This document shows, piece after piece, positions 9,124 to 16,715 of a stretch of DNA of 64,000 bases (its first letter is position 1; every line of letters begins with the position of its first letter). The position numbers and the translations under genes were made by a program. This stretch comes from Lentzea aerocolonigenes. GTDB taxonomy: Bacteria; Actinomycetota; Actinomycetes; Mycobacteriales; Pseudonocardiaceae. Under the pieces are notes generated by a model. The model ran no database searches. It saw only the letters and a list, made by a program, of their open reading frames with translations, and was not told where the DNA came from. The DNA lies in assembly GCF_000974445.1 (NCBI RefSeq), contig NZ_BBOJ01000004.1:372001-436000 (forward strand), given 5' to 3'.

Positions 9124-11706
9124 TTGCCGAGCATCGAGTCCGCAGTCCTCCGTGTCGTCGTCGACGTGAGCAAGCAGCTCACGCCGCACCTGTCCGAAAA
9201 GCTCCCGCTGCCGCCGGTGCAGTTCCCGGAGCGGGAGACCAAGGCGCTGCTCGCCGAGCTCGGAGCCGATGCGGGGAAGCTGCTGTGCTACCTCGACTCC
9301 CCCGACTTCGCCGCGGTGGCGACGCAGCTGCGGGTCAACGGCACCCTGGGCGAGGTCGCGAAGGACCAGCTGCACCAGGGGCTGCGGCTCGCCGGGCTGG
9401 GCGACCGGGTGCTGCTCGACCGCTGCGTTGAAATGCTGCACCAGGTGGTGCTCAGCGCGTTCGACGGAGTGCGCCGTCAGATCGGCGCACACGAGAGCTC
9501 GATCTCCTCCGGTGACCTCTTCGTCGCCGGTTCGGAGAACAGCCGCATGCTGATGCGGCTCAAGTCCCTCACCGAGTTCCACAGCTTCGCCTCGGACTTG
9601 CGCAGTCAGGTCGCGGCCCTGCACAACAGCATCCGGCTGCCCCACATCGGGGTGAGCCGGGCCGTGCCGTACGACGAGCTCTACGTCCAGCCGAGCCTTC
9701 ACCCGCTGAAGTGCCGGCTCGGAAACCCCGGCGACCGCACTGTGATCCTCGGCGATCCGGGTGCGGGCAAGTCCACGCTGGCCGCCAAGCTCGCCCACGA
9801 CATCGCGGCCGACGGCACCGGACGCGTGCCGTTCCTGCTGGTGCTGCGCGAGTTCACGGGGTCGTTCGCCGAAGGCGGCCGTGACCTCCTGCGCTATTTG
9901 GAAATGGTGTGCCACGCTCCCTACAACGTCCAGCCACCGCGGGACGGCGTCGAGTACCTGCTCCGCAACGGACGCGCGGTCGTGATCCTCGACGGCCTGG
10001 ACGAACTGGTCCGCACCGAGTTGCGGCGCCGGTTCGTCGCGCTGGTGGAAGGGTTCGCGCACCGGTACCCGCTCGTGCCGATCGTGGTGACGGCGAGAGA
10101 GATCGGCTACTCGGAGGCGCCGCTCAGCAGTCAGCTGTTCGCGCAGGAGCGGATCAACGAGTTCGACCCGGACCGGATCCAGGAGTACGTGCGCCGGTGG
10201 TTCACGCTCGACGAGGCGACCTCACCGGCCGACCGGGCACGGCTCGCCGACGCGTTCATGACCGACAGCGCCCGGATCCCAGAGCTGCGCTGCAACCCCC
10301 TGCTGCTGACGTTGTTGTGCGCCATGTATTCCAGCGACCGGTACCTGCCGCGCAACATGGCCCAGGTGTACGAGCGGTGCGCACTGATGTTGTTCGAGCA
10401 GTGGGACGCCAAGCGCGAGATCGACGTGCCCTTGTCGTTCGAGGGCCGGTTGCGGGGCTCCGTCCAGCACCTGGCCTGGCAGCTGTTCACCGCACCGGAG
10501 TCGGGCAAGGCCCAGCCCCGCACCAGGATCGTTCGGATGCTCACCGAGTACCTGCACTCGAAGCTCGACGACGTGGACGAGGCCGTCGCCACCGCGGAGA
10601 GGTTCCTCGCGTACTGCACCGGACGCTCGTGGATCCTGACCGACGTCGGCGCGACGCAGGTCGAGCCGCAGTACGGGTTCACCCACCGCACGTTCCTCGA
10701 GTACTTCGCAGCGGAGCATCTCGTGCGCACCCACCGAACAGCGGCCGAGCTGTGGGAGGCGGTGCGGCCCAACGTCGACCAGTGGGACGTCGTCGCCCAG
10801 ATCGCCCTCCAGCTCTACGACCGCAACGTCGAAGGTGGCGTGGACGAACTGCTCACCGAGGCGACCAACCCGGAAGGACTGGGTTTCGCCACAAGGGCTC
10901 TGCACTACGTGCATCCCGCCAACCGCACTGTCCGATCCATCGCAGCCGCCGCGACGGACTGGGCGGTGGGGTTCTCCTTCGACGAGCGCGTCGGCGAGCA
11001 GTACGCAGTCGACGACTCGCCCATCCTCAGTTGCCTGTTCACGTCGTCCACCGCCAATCGGCCGATCGCCGAGCAGGCCGTCGCGGACTGCCTGAGCGAG
11101 CACATCCAGCGCGGCGCGTTCACCGCAGCGTTGATGCTGGACACCATCCACCAACCTCACTCACGTCCGGAGTCGCGCTGGGCCGAGATCCAGCGCGAAC
11201 TGACCGTCCGGCACCACCGGAAGCTCGTCGAACTGTGGTGCGACGCGCCCTGGGCGGGAGGCGCCTTCCCCCTGACCGAACCGGATCTCCTTTCCGAGAT
11301 CATCCGGCGCTCCGGTGTGGAACCCCTGTACCTGAGTTGCGCTTGCGCGGGCAGCGATTTCAGGAGCGTCGCCGAACTGCAGCTGGCCAACGCCGAGCTG
11401 ACGATCCCTCAGGCAGATGCTGCGGCAACCGCAATGGTCGCGGCTCCAACGCCGTGGCTTGCCAGTCCGTTGCCCTGGCGGTTGCGTTGGCGCGCCGAGT
11501 ACGCCAACTACACCGACCCTTTTCGCATGCTGCTCGCACTGCCGATGCTGGAGTTCCTCCAGTCGGCCGCCACCAGCAGAGAACTCCCCGTGGCGTGGGT
11601 CGACCAGCGTGACGCGCGTCAGTTCCTCATGCGCTGGGTGAGCGGTGAAGTCAGCGTGCTAGCGCCAGACCCAGCGCAGCCGCCCCCGCCCCCAGCGCCA
11701 CGCTGA
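9124..11706 (+). CDS. NACHT-domain STAND NTPase, candidate immune or signalling protein
   Basis: 860-aa protein. An N-terminal helical region (1-205) precedes a NACHT module: Walker A GDPGAGKSTLAAK (from 210), Walker B VILDGLDEL (about 287-295), a sensor-like VVTAREIGY, and a winged-helix/helical extension with FTHRTFLEYFAAEHLVR (about 520-536), a motif typical of NACHT proteins. The C-terminal 300 aa are helical with no recognisable repeat and may sense a ligand. It starts at TTG 9124, 8 bases after GAGGGGG. The Pro-rich tail (PAQPPPPPAPR) is antisense to fluC codons over 56 bp. Bacterial NACHT proteins include anti-phage effectors, but defence here is inference: no nuclease, TIR or protease effector is visible. 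Confidence 0.9.
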   Translation: MPSIESAVLRVVVDVSKQLTPHLSEKLPLPPVQFPERETKALLAELGADAGKLLCYLDSPDFAAVATQLRVNGTLGEVAKDQLHQGLRLAGLGDRVLLDRCVEMLHQVVLSAFDGVRRQIGAHESSISSGDLFVAGSENSRMLMRLKSLTEFHSFASDLRSQVAALHNSIRLPHIGVSRAVPYDELYVQPSLHPLKCRLGNPGDRTVILGDPGAGKSTLAAKLAHDIAADGTGRVPFLLVLREFTGSFAEGGRDLLRYLEMVCHAPYNVQPPRDGVEYLLRNGRAVVILDGLDELVRTELRRRFVALVEGFAHRYPLVPIVVTAREIGYSEAPLSSQLFAQERINEFDPDRIQEYVRRWFTLDEATSPADRARLADAFMTDSARIPELRCNPLLLTLLCAMYSSDRYLPRNMAQVYERCALMLFEQWDAKREIDVPLSFEGRLRGSVQHLAWQLFTAPESGKAQPRTRIVRMLTEYLHSKLDDVDEAVATAERFLAYCTGRSWILTDVGATQVEPQYGFTHRTFLEYFAAEHLVRTHRTAAELWEAVRPNVDQWDVVAQIALQLYDRNVEGGVDELLTEATNPEGLGFATRALHYVHPANRTVRSIAAAATDWAVGFSFDERVGEQYAVDDSPILSCLFTSSTANRPIAEQAVADCLSEHIQRGAFTAALMLDTIHQPHSRPESRWAEIQRELTVRHHRKLVELWCDAPWAGGAFPLTEPDLLSEIIRRSGVEPLYLSCACAGSDFRSVAELQLANAELTIPQADAAATAMVAAPTPWLASPLPWRLRWRAEYANYTDPFRMLLALPMLEFLQSAATSRELPVAWVDQRDARQFLMRWVSGEVSVLAPDPAQPPPPPAPR

Positions 11707-11989
11707 CCACGACGTTCATCAGCGCCAGCCGGTACTTCTCCTGCTCCAACAACTTCACCGTCTCATAGCTGAACGTCGAATACGTCGTGAGCCCACCGCA
11801 AAACCCGACCCCGAGCAGCGGCATCCAAGACGTCCCAACGAGAAACCCGATGAGGAAGCACCCGACGACGTTCACCGTCAAAGTCCCCCAAGGGAAATCC
11901 GACGTGTGCCGCGACTGCACGAACCGATCGAGCAGATACCGGCACGGCGCCCCAAGCGCAGCCCCGAGAAACACAGCAAGCACGGTCAT
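11651..11989 (-). CDS. fluC: Fluoride channel FluC/CrcB, first paralogue
   Basis: 112-aa four-helix membrane protein. It carries the family signatures TVNVVGCFLIGFL (pore Asn) and GFCGGLTTYSTFSYE. Fluc channels are dual-topology or heterodimeric and export F- passively. ATG 11989 overlaps the stop of the upstream fluC paralogue (ATGA), so stoichiometric co-translation of a heterodimer is likely. Its 3' end overlaps the convergent NACHT gene by 56 bp. Confidence 0.95.
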   Translation of the reverse strand: MTVLAVFLGAALGAPCRYLLDRFVQSRHTSDFPWGTLTVNVVGCFLIGFLVGTSWMPLLGVGFCGGLTTYSTFSYETVKLLEQEKYRLALMNVVVSVALGAGAAALGLALAR

Positions 11990-12360
11990 CGCGTCACCCG
12001 CAGCCCGAGAAACGCCGCAAGCACAGCAAAAACCGGCGTCAGCCAGAGAAACACCGTGCCGCCGACCGCATACGACGAAAACGTCGTGAACCCGCCCATC
12101 AGCCCCACCCCGAAGAAGGCACGCACCAACGGCCGAGGCACCAGCCCCATCAACACGCCGATCAGGAACGACCCGAGCACGTTGATGACGAACAGCCCCA
12201 ACGTGCCCGGCACGAGCAGCGACAGCCCGTAGCGCGCCACACCACCGAGCCCGCCACCGACCGACACCAGTGCCACGAACGGCAGGTGCAGCTCGGTGCG
12301 TTGGGCGGGGACGTGGAGGTCGACGTCCGGGTCCACGGGGTCAGGTTGTTGGTTCGGCAA
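11986..12360 (-). CDS. fluC: Fluoride channel FluC/CrcB, second paralogue
   Basis: 124-aa Fluc family membrane protein with FVINVLGSFLIGVL and GLMGGFTTFSSYA. Compared with its partner it has a polar N-terminal extension (PNQQPDPVDPDVDLHV). TTG 12360 gives a 20-bp overlap with the preceding MarR gene; GTG 12336 is an alternative start. The order on this strand is MarR-fluC-fluC, an apparent tricistronic unit. Confidence 0.92.
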   Translation of the reverse strand: MPNQQPDPVDPDVDLHVPAQRTELHLPFVALVSVGGGLGGVARYGLSLLVPGTLGLFVINVLGSFLIGVLMGLVPRPLVRAFFGVGLMGGFTTFSSYAVGGTVFLWLTPVFAVLAAFLGLRVTR

Positions 12361-12784
12361 GGTGCTCGACCAGGTGGTTCAACGCCGAAAGCGCGCGCAC
12401 GACGTCCTCACGCTCCGAGGGCGCCAGCTTCGACAGGGCGGAGCCGATTCGCTTCTCGTGTTCGCGCTGCCAGACGAGGAGCTGTTCGTGTCCACGTGGT
12501 GAGACGGACAGTCGCGCTACCCGTCTGTCTTTGGGGTCTCCGCCGCGCACGACCAGGCCCGAGTCGATCAGCTGGGAGACCAGGCCGGAGACCGTGTTCG
12601 GGGCCAGACGGAGGGCGCCGGCCAGATCACCGACCTTCATCGGCGGGCGTTCTGCGAGGGTCTGCAGCAGCTCTACCTGCGCCATCGGCAGGGATTCCCA
12701 CGGCCAGTCCGCACGGATGCTCGTCCGCAGCGCCCGGCGCAGGCGAGTGACGACGTCGGTGAGTGTGCGGGCTTCGTCTGACAT
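12341..12784 (-). CDS. MarR-family regulator (divergent to MFS, upstream of fluC pair)
   Basis: 147-aa winged-helix regulator. The HTH is MKVGDLAGALRLAPNTVSGLVSQLIDSG and the wing is GGDPKDRRVARLSVSPRG. A TAAGAT -10 box ends 6 bp before ATG 12784, giving a near-leaderless transcript. The divergent MFS gene starts 57 bp away across a perfect 16-bp palindrome, so this protein probably represses both itself and the exporter. Overlap with fluC means the channel genes would share its control. Confidence 0.92.
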   Translation of the reverse strand: MSDEARTLTDVVTRLRRALRTSIRADWPWESLPMAQVELLQTLAERPPMKVGDLAGALRLAPNTVSGLVSQLIDSGLVVRGGDPKDRRVARLSVSPRGHEQLLVWQREHEKRIGSALSKLAPSEREDVVRALSALNHLVEHLAEPTT

Positions 12785-12803
12785 GCGGAAATCTTACTGA
12801 ACG

Positions 12804-12819
12804 CAGAGCAATAGCTCTG
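12804..12819. promoter_or_regulatory. Predicted MarR operator between divergent MarR and MFS genes
   Basis: CAGAGC-AATA-GCTCTG is a perfect 6-bp-arm palindrome placed where the -35 of the MFS promoter should lie. A consensus TATAAT -10 (12827-12832) follows 7 bp later, and the ATG is at 12842. Binding here would block the MFS promoter and hinder the opposing MarR promoter. Confidence 0.6.
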
Positions 12820-12841
12820 GGTCAGATATAATCTGGGTACG

Positions 12842-13876
12842 ATGAACTGGTTCGTCACGGAGTCCCCCAGACCGGCGTGGATCGCCCGCCGGTCGTACGC
12901 GCCGTGGCTCGTCATCGCGACCGTCTGCTTCGGGGCGTTCATGGGGCAGCTCGACGCCTCGATCGTCACGCTGGCGTTCCCGGCGATGAGCGCGCACTTC
13001 GGCGGCGATCCCGAGTGGATCTCGCTGAGCTACCTGATCACGCTCGTGGCGCTGCTCGTCCCAATGGGCAGGATCGCGGACCGGGTCGGGCGCAAGATCG
13101 TCTACATCTACGGCTTCGCGTTGTTCACCGGTGCGTCCGTCGCGTGTGCGTACGCGCCGAGTTTCGACGCCCTCGTCGCGGCCCGGATCGCACAGGCGGT
13201 GGGGGCGGCGATGTTGCAGGCCAACAGCGTCGCGCTGGTCACCACCGCGGTCGCGCCCGAGCAGCGCAGGCGTGCGCTCGGCGTTCAGGCCGCGGCGCAG
13301 GCGGCCGGGCTCGCGGCGGGACCGTTGCTCGGCGGGTACCTCACCGAGCACCACGGGTGGCAGGCCGTGTTCGCGATCAACGTGCCGATCGGGGTCGTCG
13401 CGATGGTCGCGGGGCACTACCTGTTGCCCCGCACGAAGACCAAGGCCGAGCGGGCGAGGCCGAACTGGAAGGTCCTGCCAGGACTGGCCGGCGTGCTGCT
13501 CACCTACGCCGCGTTGTTCGCGCCGATGACGTTGCTGCCGTTCACCATGAACCAACCGTTGGCGCACATAGGGTTCACGACGGCCGCGCTACCGCTGGGG
13601 TTCGCCATCGCGGCGACCACACTGCACAGGCCGGGCATCGCCGTCGGTGCGCTGATCACCGCGGTCGCGGTGGTTCTGCCTGTGCCGCTTGTGTTTCAGC
13701 TCGTCACGGCCGGCATCGGGCTCGGGATCATCGCGCCGGCCTGCACGAAACGCGTCATGGGCGCCCTGCCGGAGGCGTCGGCGGGGGTCGGGAGCGGGCT
13801 GGTCAACGTCGCTCGAGGACTCGGCACCGCGCTGGGCGTCGCCGTGGCCACGGCGCTGATTCACGCTTTTCAGTAG
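12842..13876 (+). CDS. MFS drug exporter, shortened DHA2-like
   Basis: 344-aa major facilitator. The N-terminal half is canonical for drug:H+ antiporters: LDASIVTLAFPAM in helix 1, GRIADRVGRKIVYI in the A-like loop, and helix-5 motif C around AAGLAAGPLLGGYL. Family members usually have 12-14 helices and over 400 aa; here the second half is shortened to about five helices after PNWKVLPGL, by apparent in-frame loss rather than a frameshift. It may be a degenerate or minimal transporter. It has a strong TATAAT promoter, is divergent from MarR, and sits 9 bp before the methyltransferase gene. Confidence 0.85.
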   Translation: MNWFVTESPRPAWIARRSYAPWLVIATVCFGAFMGQLDASIVTLAFPAMSAHFGGDPEWISLSYLITLVALLVPMGRIADRVGRKIVYIYGFALFTGASVACAYAPSFDALVAARIAQAVGAAMLQANSVALVTTAVAPEQRRRALGVQAAAQAAGLAAGPLLGGYLTEHHGWQAVFAINVPIGVVAMVAGHYLLPRTKTKAERARPNWKVLPGLAGVLLTYAALFAPMTLLPFTMNQPLAHIGFTTAALPLGFAIAATTLHRPGIAVGALITAVAVVLPVPLVFQLVTAGIGLGIIAPACTKRVMGALPEASAGVGSGLVNVARGLGTALGVAVATALIHAFQ

Positions 13877-13885
13877 CCTGGGCCC

Positions 13886-14689
13886 ATGTCTGAACAGGTG
13901 AGCTGGGTTCCGGAAGGCCTGGACACGGGGATGCCGAGCGCTGCTCGTCTCTACGACTACCTGCTGGGCGGCGGGCACAACTTCGCGGCGGACAGAATGC
14001 TGGGTGAGAAGTTCCTGCGGGCCCAGCCGAACGCCCGCACGATCGCTCGGCTGAACAGGGCGTTCCTGCGCAGGGCCGTGCTGTTCATGATGGACAACGG
14101 CATCCGCCAGTTCCTCGACCTCGGCTCCGGCATCCCGACTGTCGGCAACGTGCACGAGATCGCTCAGAAGGCCGACCCGGAAGCCCGCGTCGTGTACGTG
14201 GACTTCGAGGAGGTCGCGGTCGCGCACAGCCAGCTCATCCTGGAGGGCGACCCGCGCGCGGAGATCGTCCAGGAGGACATGACCAAGCCCGACGCCGTGC
14301 TGAAGGCGGCGCGGGAGACCGGTCTCCTCGACTTCACGCAGCCCGTCGGTGTGCTGACGGTGGGCGTCTTCCACTTCGTGCCACCGGAAGCGGACCCGAG
14401 TGCGATCCTCGCGGCGTACCGCGATGCCGTGCCGCGGGGCAGCTACCTCGCGTTCTCGCAGTTCACCCAGGACCTCCAGCCCGAGGAGATGGCCGGGATC
14501 GTCGAGGTGATGAAGAAGAGCCAGAACCCGATGTTCCCCCGCACGATGAGCGAGGTCGAAGGGCTCTTCGGCGGGTTCGAGCTCGTCGAGCCCGGCATCG
14601 TGCCGCTGCCGTTGTGGCGCCCGGAGGGCACGAACACCGATGATCCGGACAAGGCGGGCATTTATGCCGCTGTGGGCCGCAAGGTCTGA
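13886..14689 (+). CDS. SAM-dependent methyltransferase, DUF574 type
   Basis: 267-aa protein of the actinobacterial DUF574 (S-adenosyl methyltransferase) family. The N-terminal signature is PSAARLYDYLLGGGHNFAADR. The SAM site is FLDLGSGIPTVGNVHE with acidic VVYVDFEEVAV, followed by GVFHFVP and a C-terminal GIYAAVGRK. Substrates of this abundant family are unknown. In many actinomycetes it precedes a GGDEF-EAL gene, as it does here 52 bp upstream, suggesting a conserved functional pair. Confidence 0.92.
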   Translation: MSEQVSWVPEGLDTGMPSAARLYDYLLGGGHNFAADRMLGEKFLRAQPNARTIARLNRAFLRRAVLFMMDNGIRQFLDLGSGIPTVGNVHEIAQKADPEARVVYVDFEEVAVAHSQLILEGDPRAEIVQEDMTKPDAVLKAARETGLLDFTQPVGVLTVGVFHFVPPEADPSAILAAYRDAVPRGSYLAFSQFTQDLQPEEMAGIVEVMKKSQNPMFPRTMSEVEGLFGGFELVEPGIVPLPLWRPEGTNTDDPDKAGIYAAVGRKV

Positions 14690-14741
14690 CCCTCGTTGAT
14701 GTTGGCCAAGGGGCGGGGAATCCGTACGCTCTGTGCACAGA

Positions 14742-16715
14742 ATGGAACTTCCGGAGCTCGCCGCCCGCTGGATGCACGCGCTGACGTCAACTGCGTACAT
14801 CCCGCTGTCCCGCGCCGAAATCGAGCAGGCTCTGCTCGAGTCGCTGCGGGAGCTGCCGGAGTCCCCTGAATCGGTAGCCAATCGATTGGTGTCACTGCAC
14901 GCAACCGGCCCTGACTCCCTGAGTGCCACGATCGAGCTTCTTTCGCCCACGTTCGAACTACCTGTGCTCGCCCGGTTGAGCTCCGCGTACGCGCAGGCCA
15001 TGCGGATGGACGCGTTCGACCAGCAGGAGCAGATCAAGGTCGCCATCGTGCGGGCCAAACAGCGGGTCGAGCGCACGCTGAAGGTCAGCCAGGCGCGGTT
15101 CCAGGAGGTGTTCGCCTCCTCCGCCCTGGGCATCGCGATCACGGACTTCGACGGCAGGTGCGTCGAGGCGAACGACACGCTCGCCGAGATCGTGGGACTG
15201 GAGTCTGGCGCCGACCTCACCGGGCGGCAGCTGATCGACTTCTTCCACCCGGAGGACAGGACCGCGCTGGCGTCGTCGTACCGGCAGGTGCGCGCCGGGC
15301 ACGTCGACAGGTTCCGCGACCAGCGCAAACTGATCCGCGAGGACGACGAACCGGTGTGGGTGCACCTCGCGGCCTCGCTGCTGCGCGACGCGGACGGCGA
15401 GCCCACGCACCACGTCACGATGGTCGAGGACATCAGCGAGCTGCACCTGTTGCAGCGCAACCTGGACCACCAGCTGCTGCACGACTCGCTCACCGGCCTG
15501 TCGAACCGCCAGCACTTCGCCACGCAGGTCGAACGGCGCCTCGACAGCCAGGCGGTCACGTTGTACCACCTCGGACTGGACGCGTTCTCGGTCGTCAACA
15601 ACGGCCTGGGCCACGACACCGGCGACAAGCTGCTCAAGATCGTCGCGAACCGCCTCGGCCGGCTCGCCGCCGAGAAGAACGCCGTGGTGGCGAGGATCGG
15701 CGGCGACGAGTTCGCGATGATGACGATCTCGGACAACGTCACCTCGACCGTCGAGGAGATCCAGGACGCGCTCGCCGAACCGACCTTTGTGGACGATCAC
15801 GGCATCGCGCTGTCGGCGAGCATCGGCGTGGTCGACCGGCCACCGGCGTTCGCGACCGCGGCCGAGCTGATGCGGTGCGCCAACGCCGCGCTGCGCCAGG
15901 CGAAAGCACGCGGCAAGCGGCAGTGGGCGTTGCACGACCCGCACGACGACGCCCGCCGCCGCGGCAAGTACGCGCTGGCCGCGTCCATGCCCGGTGCGTG
16001 GGAGCACGGCGAGATCGAGATCGTCTACGCGCCGGTGCACGACCTCGAGACCCGCGAGGTGCTCGGCGCCGTCGCCCGCCTGCACTGGGACGACCTGAGC
16101 CACAACGACACGATGGCGCTCGCGGACTCGACGGGCCTGTCGCTGCCGATCGGCAGGTGGCTGCTGCGCGAGGCGTGCGCGCAGGCGGCGAGATGGGTGG
16201 AGGAGTTCGGTGACCGGGCGCCCACGCTGCACGTCGCGTTGGGCGCCTTGCAGTCTCGCGACGAGGACCTGGTCGCCGACGTCAAAAGAGCGCTCGACGA
16301 AACAGGCCTGCCGCCGGAACGGCTGCGGGTCGCGCTCGACATCTCGTCGGTGCTCGCGGGCGACGACAACGCGGCGGTACTGCACGACAGCGGCATCGTC
16401 ACGGCGCTCGACGGCTTCCACGGCGGGCACGACGAACTGGCCGTGCTGGCCGAGGTGCCGGTCCGCGCGGTGATCACCCGCGCACCCGCACCCGACCCCG
16501 ACTCCCCGCTGCGCCAGGCGATGCGCGACCTCATCGCGACCGTGCACAGCTTCGGCGTGCGGTTCGGCGTCGACGAGGTGCACACGCTCACCGACGCCGA
16601 GCACTGGCGGTCCATCGGCGCGGACGCCGTGATCGGGCTGCTGCCGGCTCTGACCGCGGCTGAGGTGACGGAACTGCTGACTACAGCGCCTTCACCGCCG
16701 CCAGAAGCTTCGTGA
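14742..16715 (+). CDS. PAS-GGDEF protein with degenerate EAL domain
   Basis: 657-aa c-di-GMP protein. Order: an actinobacterial helical N-terminus (LPLSRAEIEQ-like), PAS (about 115-235), GGDEF (about 240-405) and an EAL-like domain (about 420-650). The GGDEF active site is intact (RIGGDEF, about 318-324), but no RxxD inhibitory site precedes it. In the EAL domain the signature is AVA (VLGAVARLHW) and further Glu/Asp ligands are missing, so hydrolysis is unlikely and it may only bind nucleotide or act as a regulatory tail. ATG 14742 was chosen; a GTG lies 9 bases upstream. The 3' end overlaps pntB antisense by 35 bp. Confidence 0.9.
   Translation: MELPELAARWMHALTSTAYIPLSRAEIEQALLESLRELPESPESVANRLVSLHATGPDSLSATIELLSPTFELPVLARLSSAYAQAMRMDAFDQQEQIKVAIVRAKQRVERTLKVSQARFQEVFASSALGIAITDFDGRCVEANDTLAEIVGLESGADLTGRQLIDFFHPEDRTALASSYRQVRAGHVDRFRDQRKLIREDDEPVWVHLAASLLRDADGEPTHHVTMVEDISELHLLQRNLDHQLLHDSLTGLSNRQHFATQVERRLDSQAVTLYHLGLDAFSVVNNGLGHDTGDKLLKIVANRLGRLAAEKNAVVARIGGDEFAMMTISDNVTSTVEEIQDALAEPTFVDDHGIALSASIGVVDRPPAFATAAELMRCANAALRQAKARGKRQWALHDPHDDARRRGKYALAASMPGAWEHGEIEIVYAPVHDLETREVLGAVARLHWDDLSHNDTMALADSTGLSLPIGRWLLREACAQAARWVEEFGDRAPTLHVALGALQSRDEDLVADVKRALDETGLPPERLRVALDISSVLAGDDNAAVLHDSGIVTALDGFHGGHDELAVLAEVPVRAVITRAPAPDPDSPLRQAMRDLIATVHSFGVRFGVDEVHTLTDAEHWRSIGADAVIGLLPALTAAEVTELLTTAPSPPPEAS

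Noticed and set aside
11600-12900. Fluoride riboswitch controlling the fluC pair
   Set aside because: No crcB-type RNA features are visible before either channel gene; the leader is occupied by the MarR gene.
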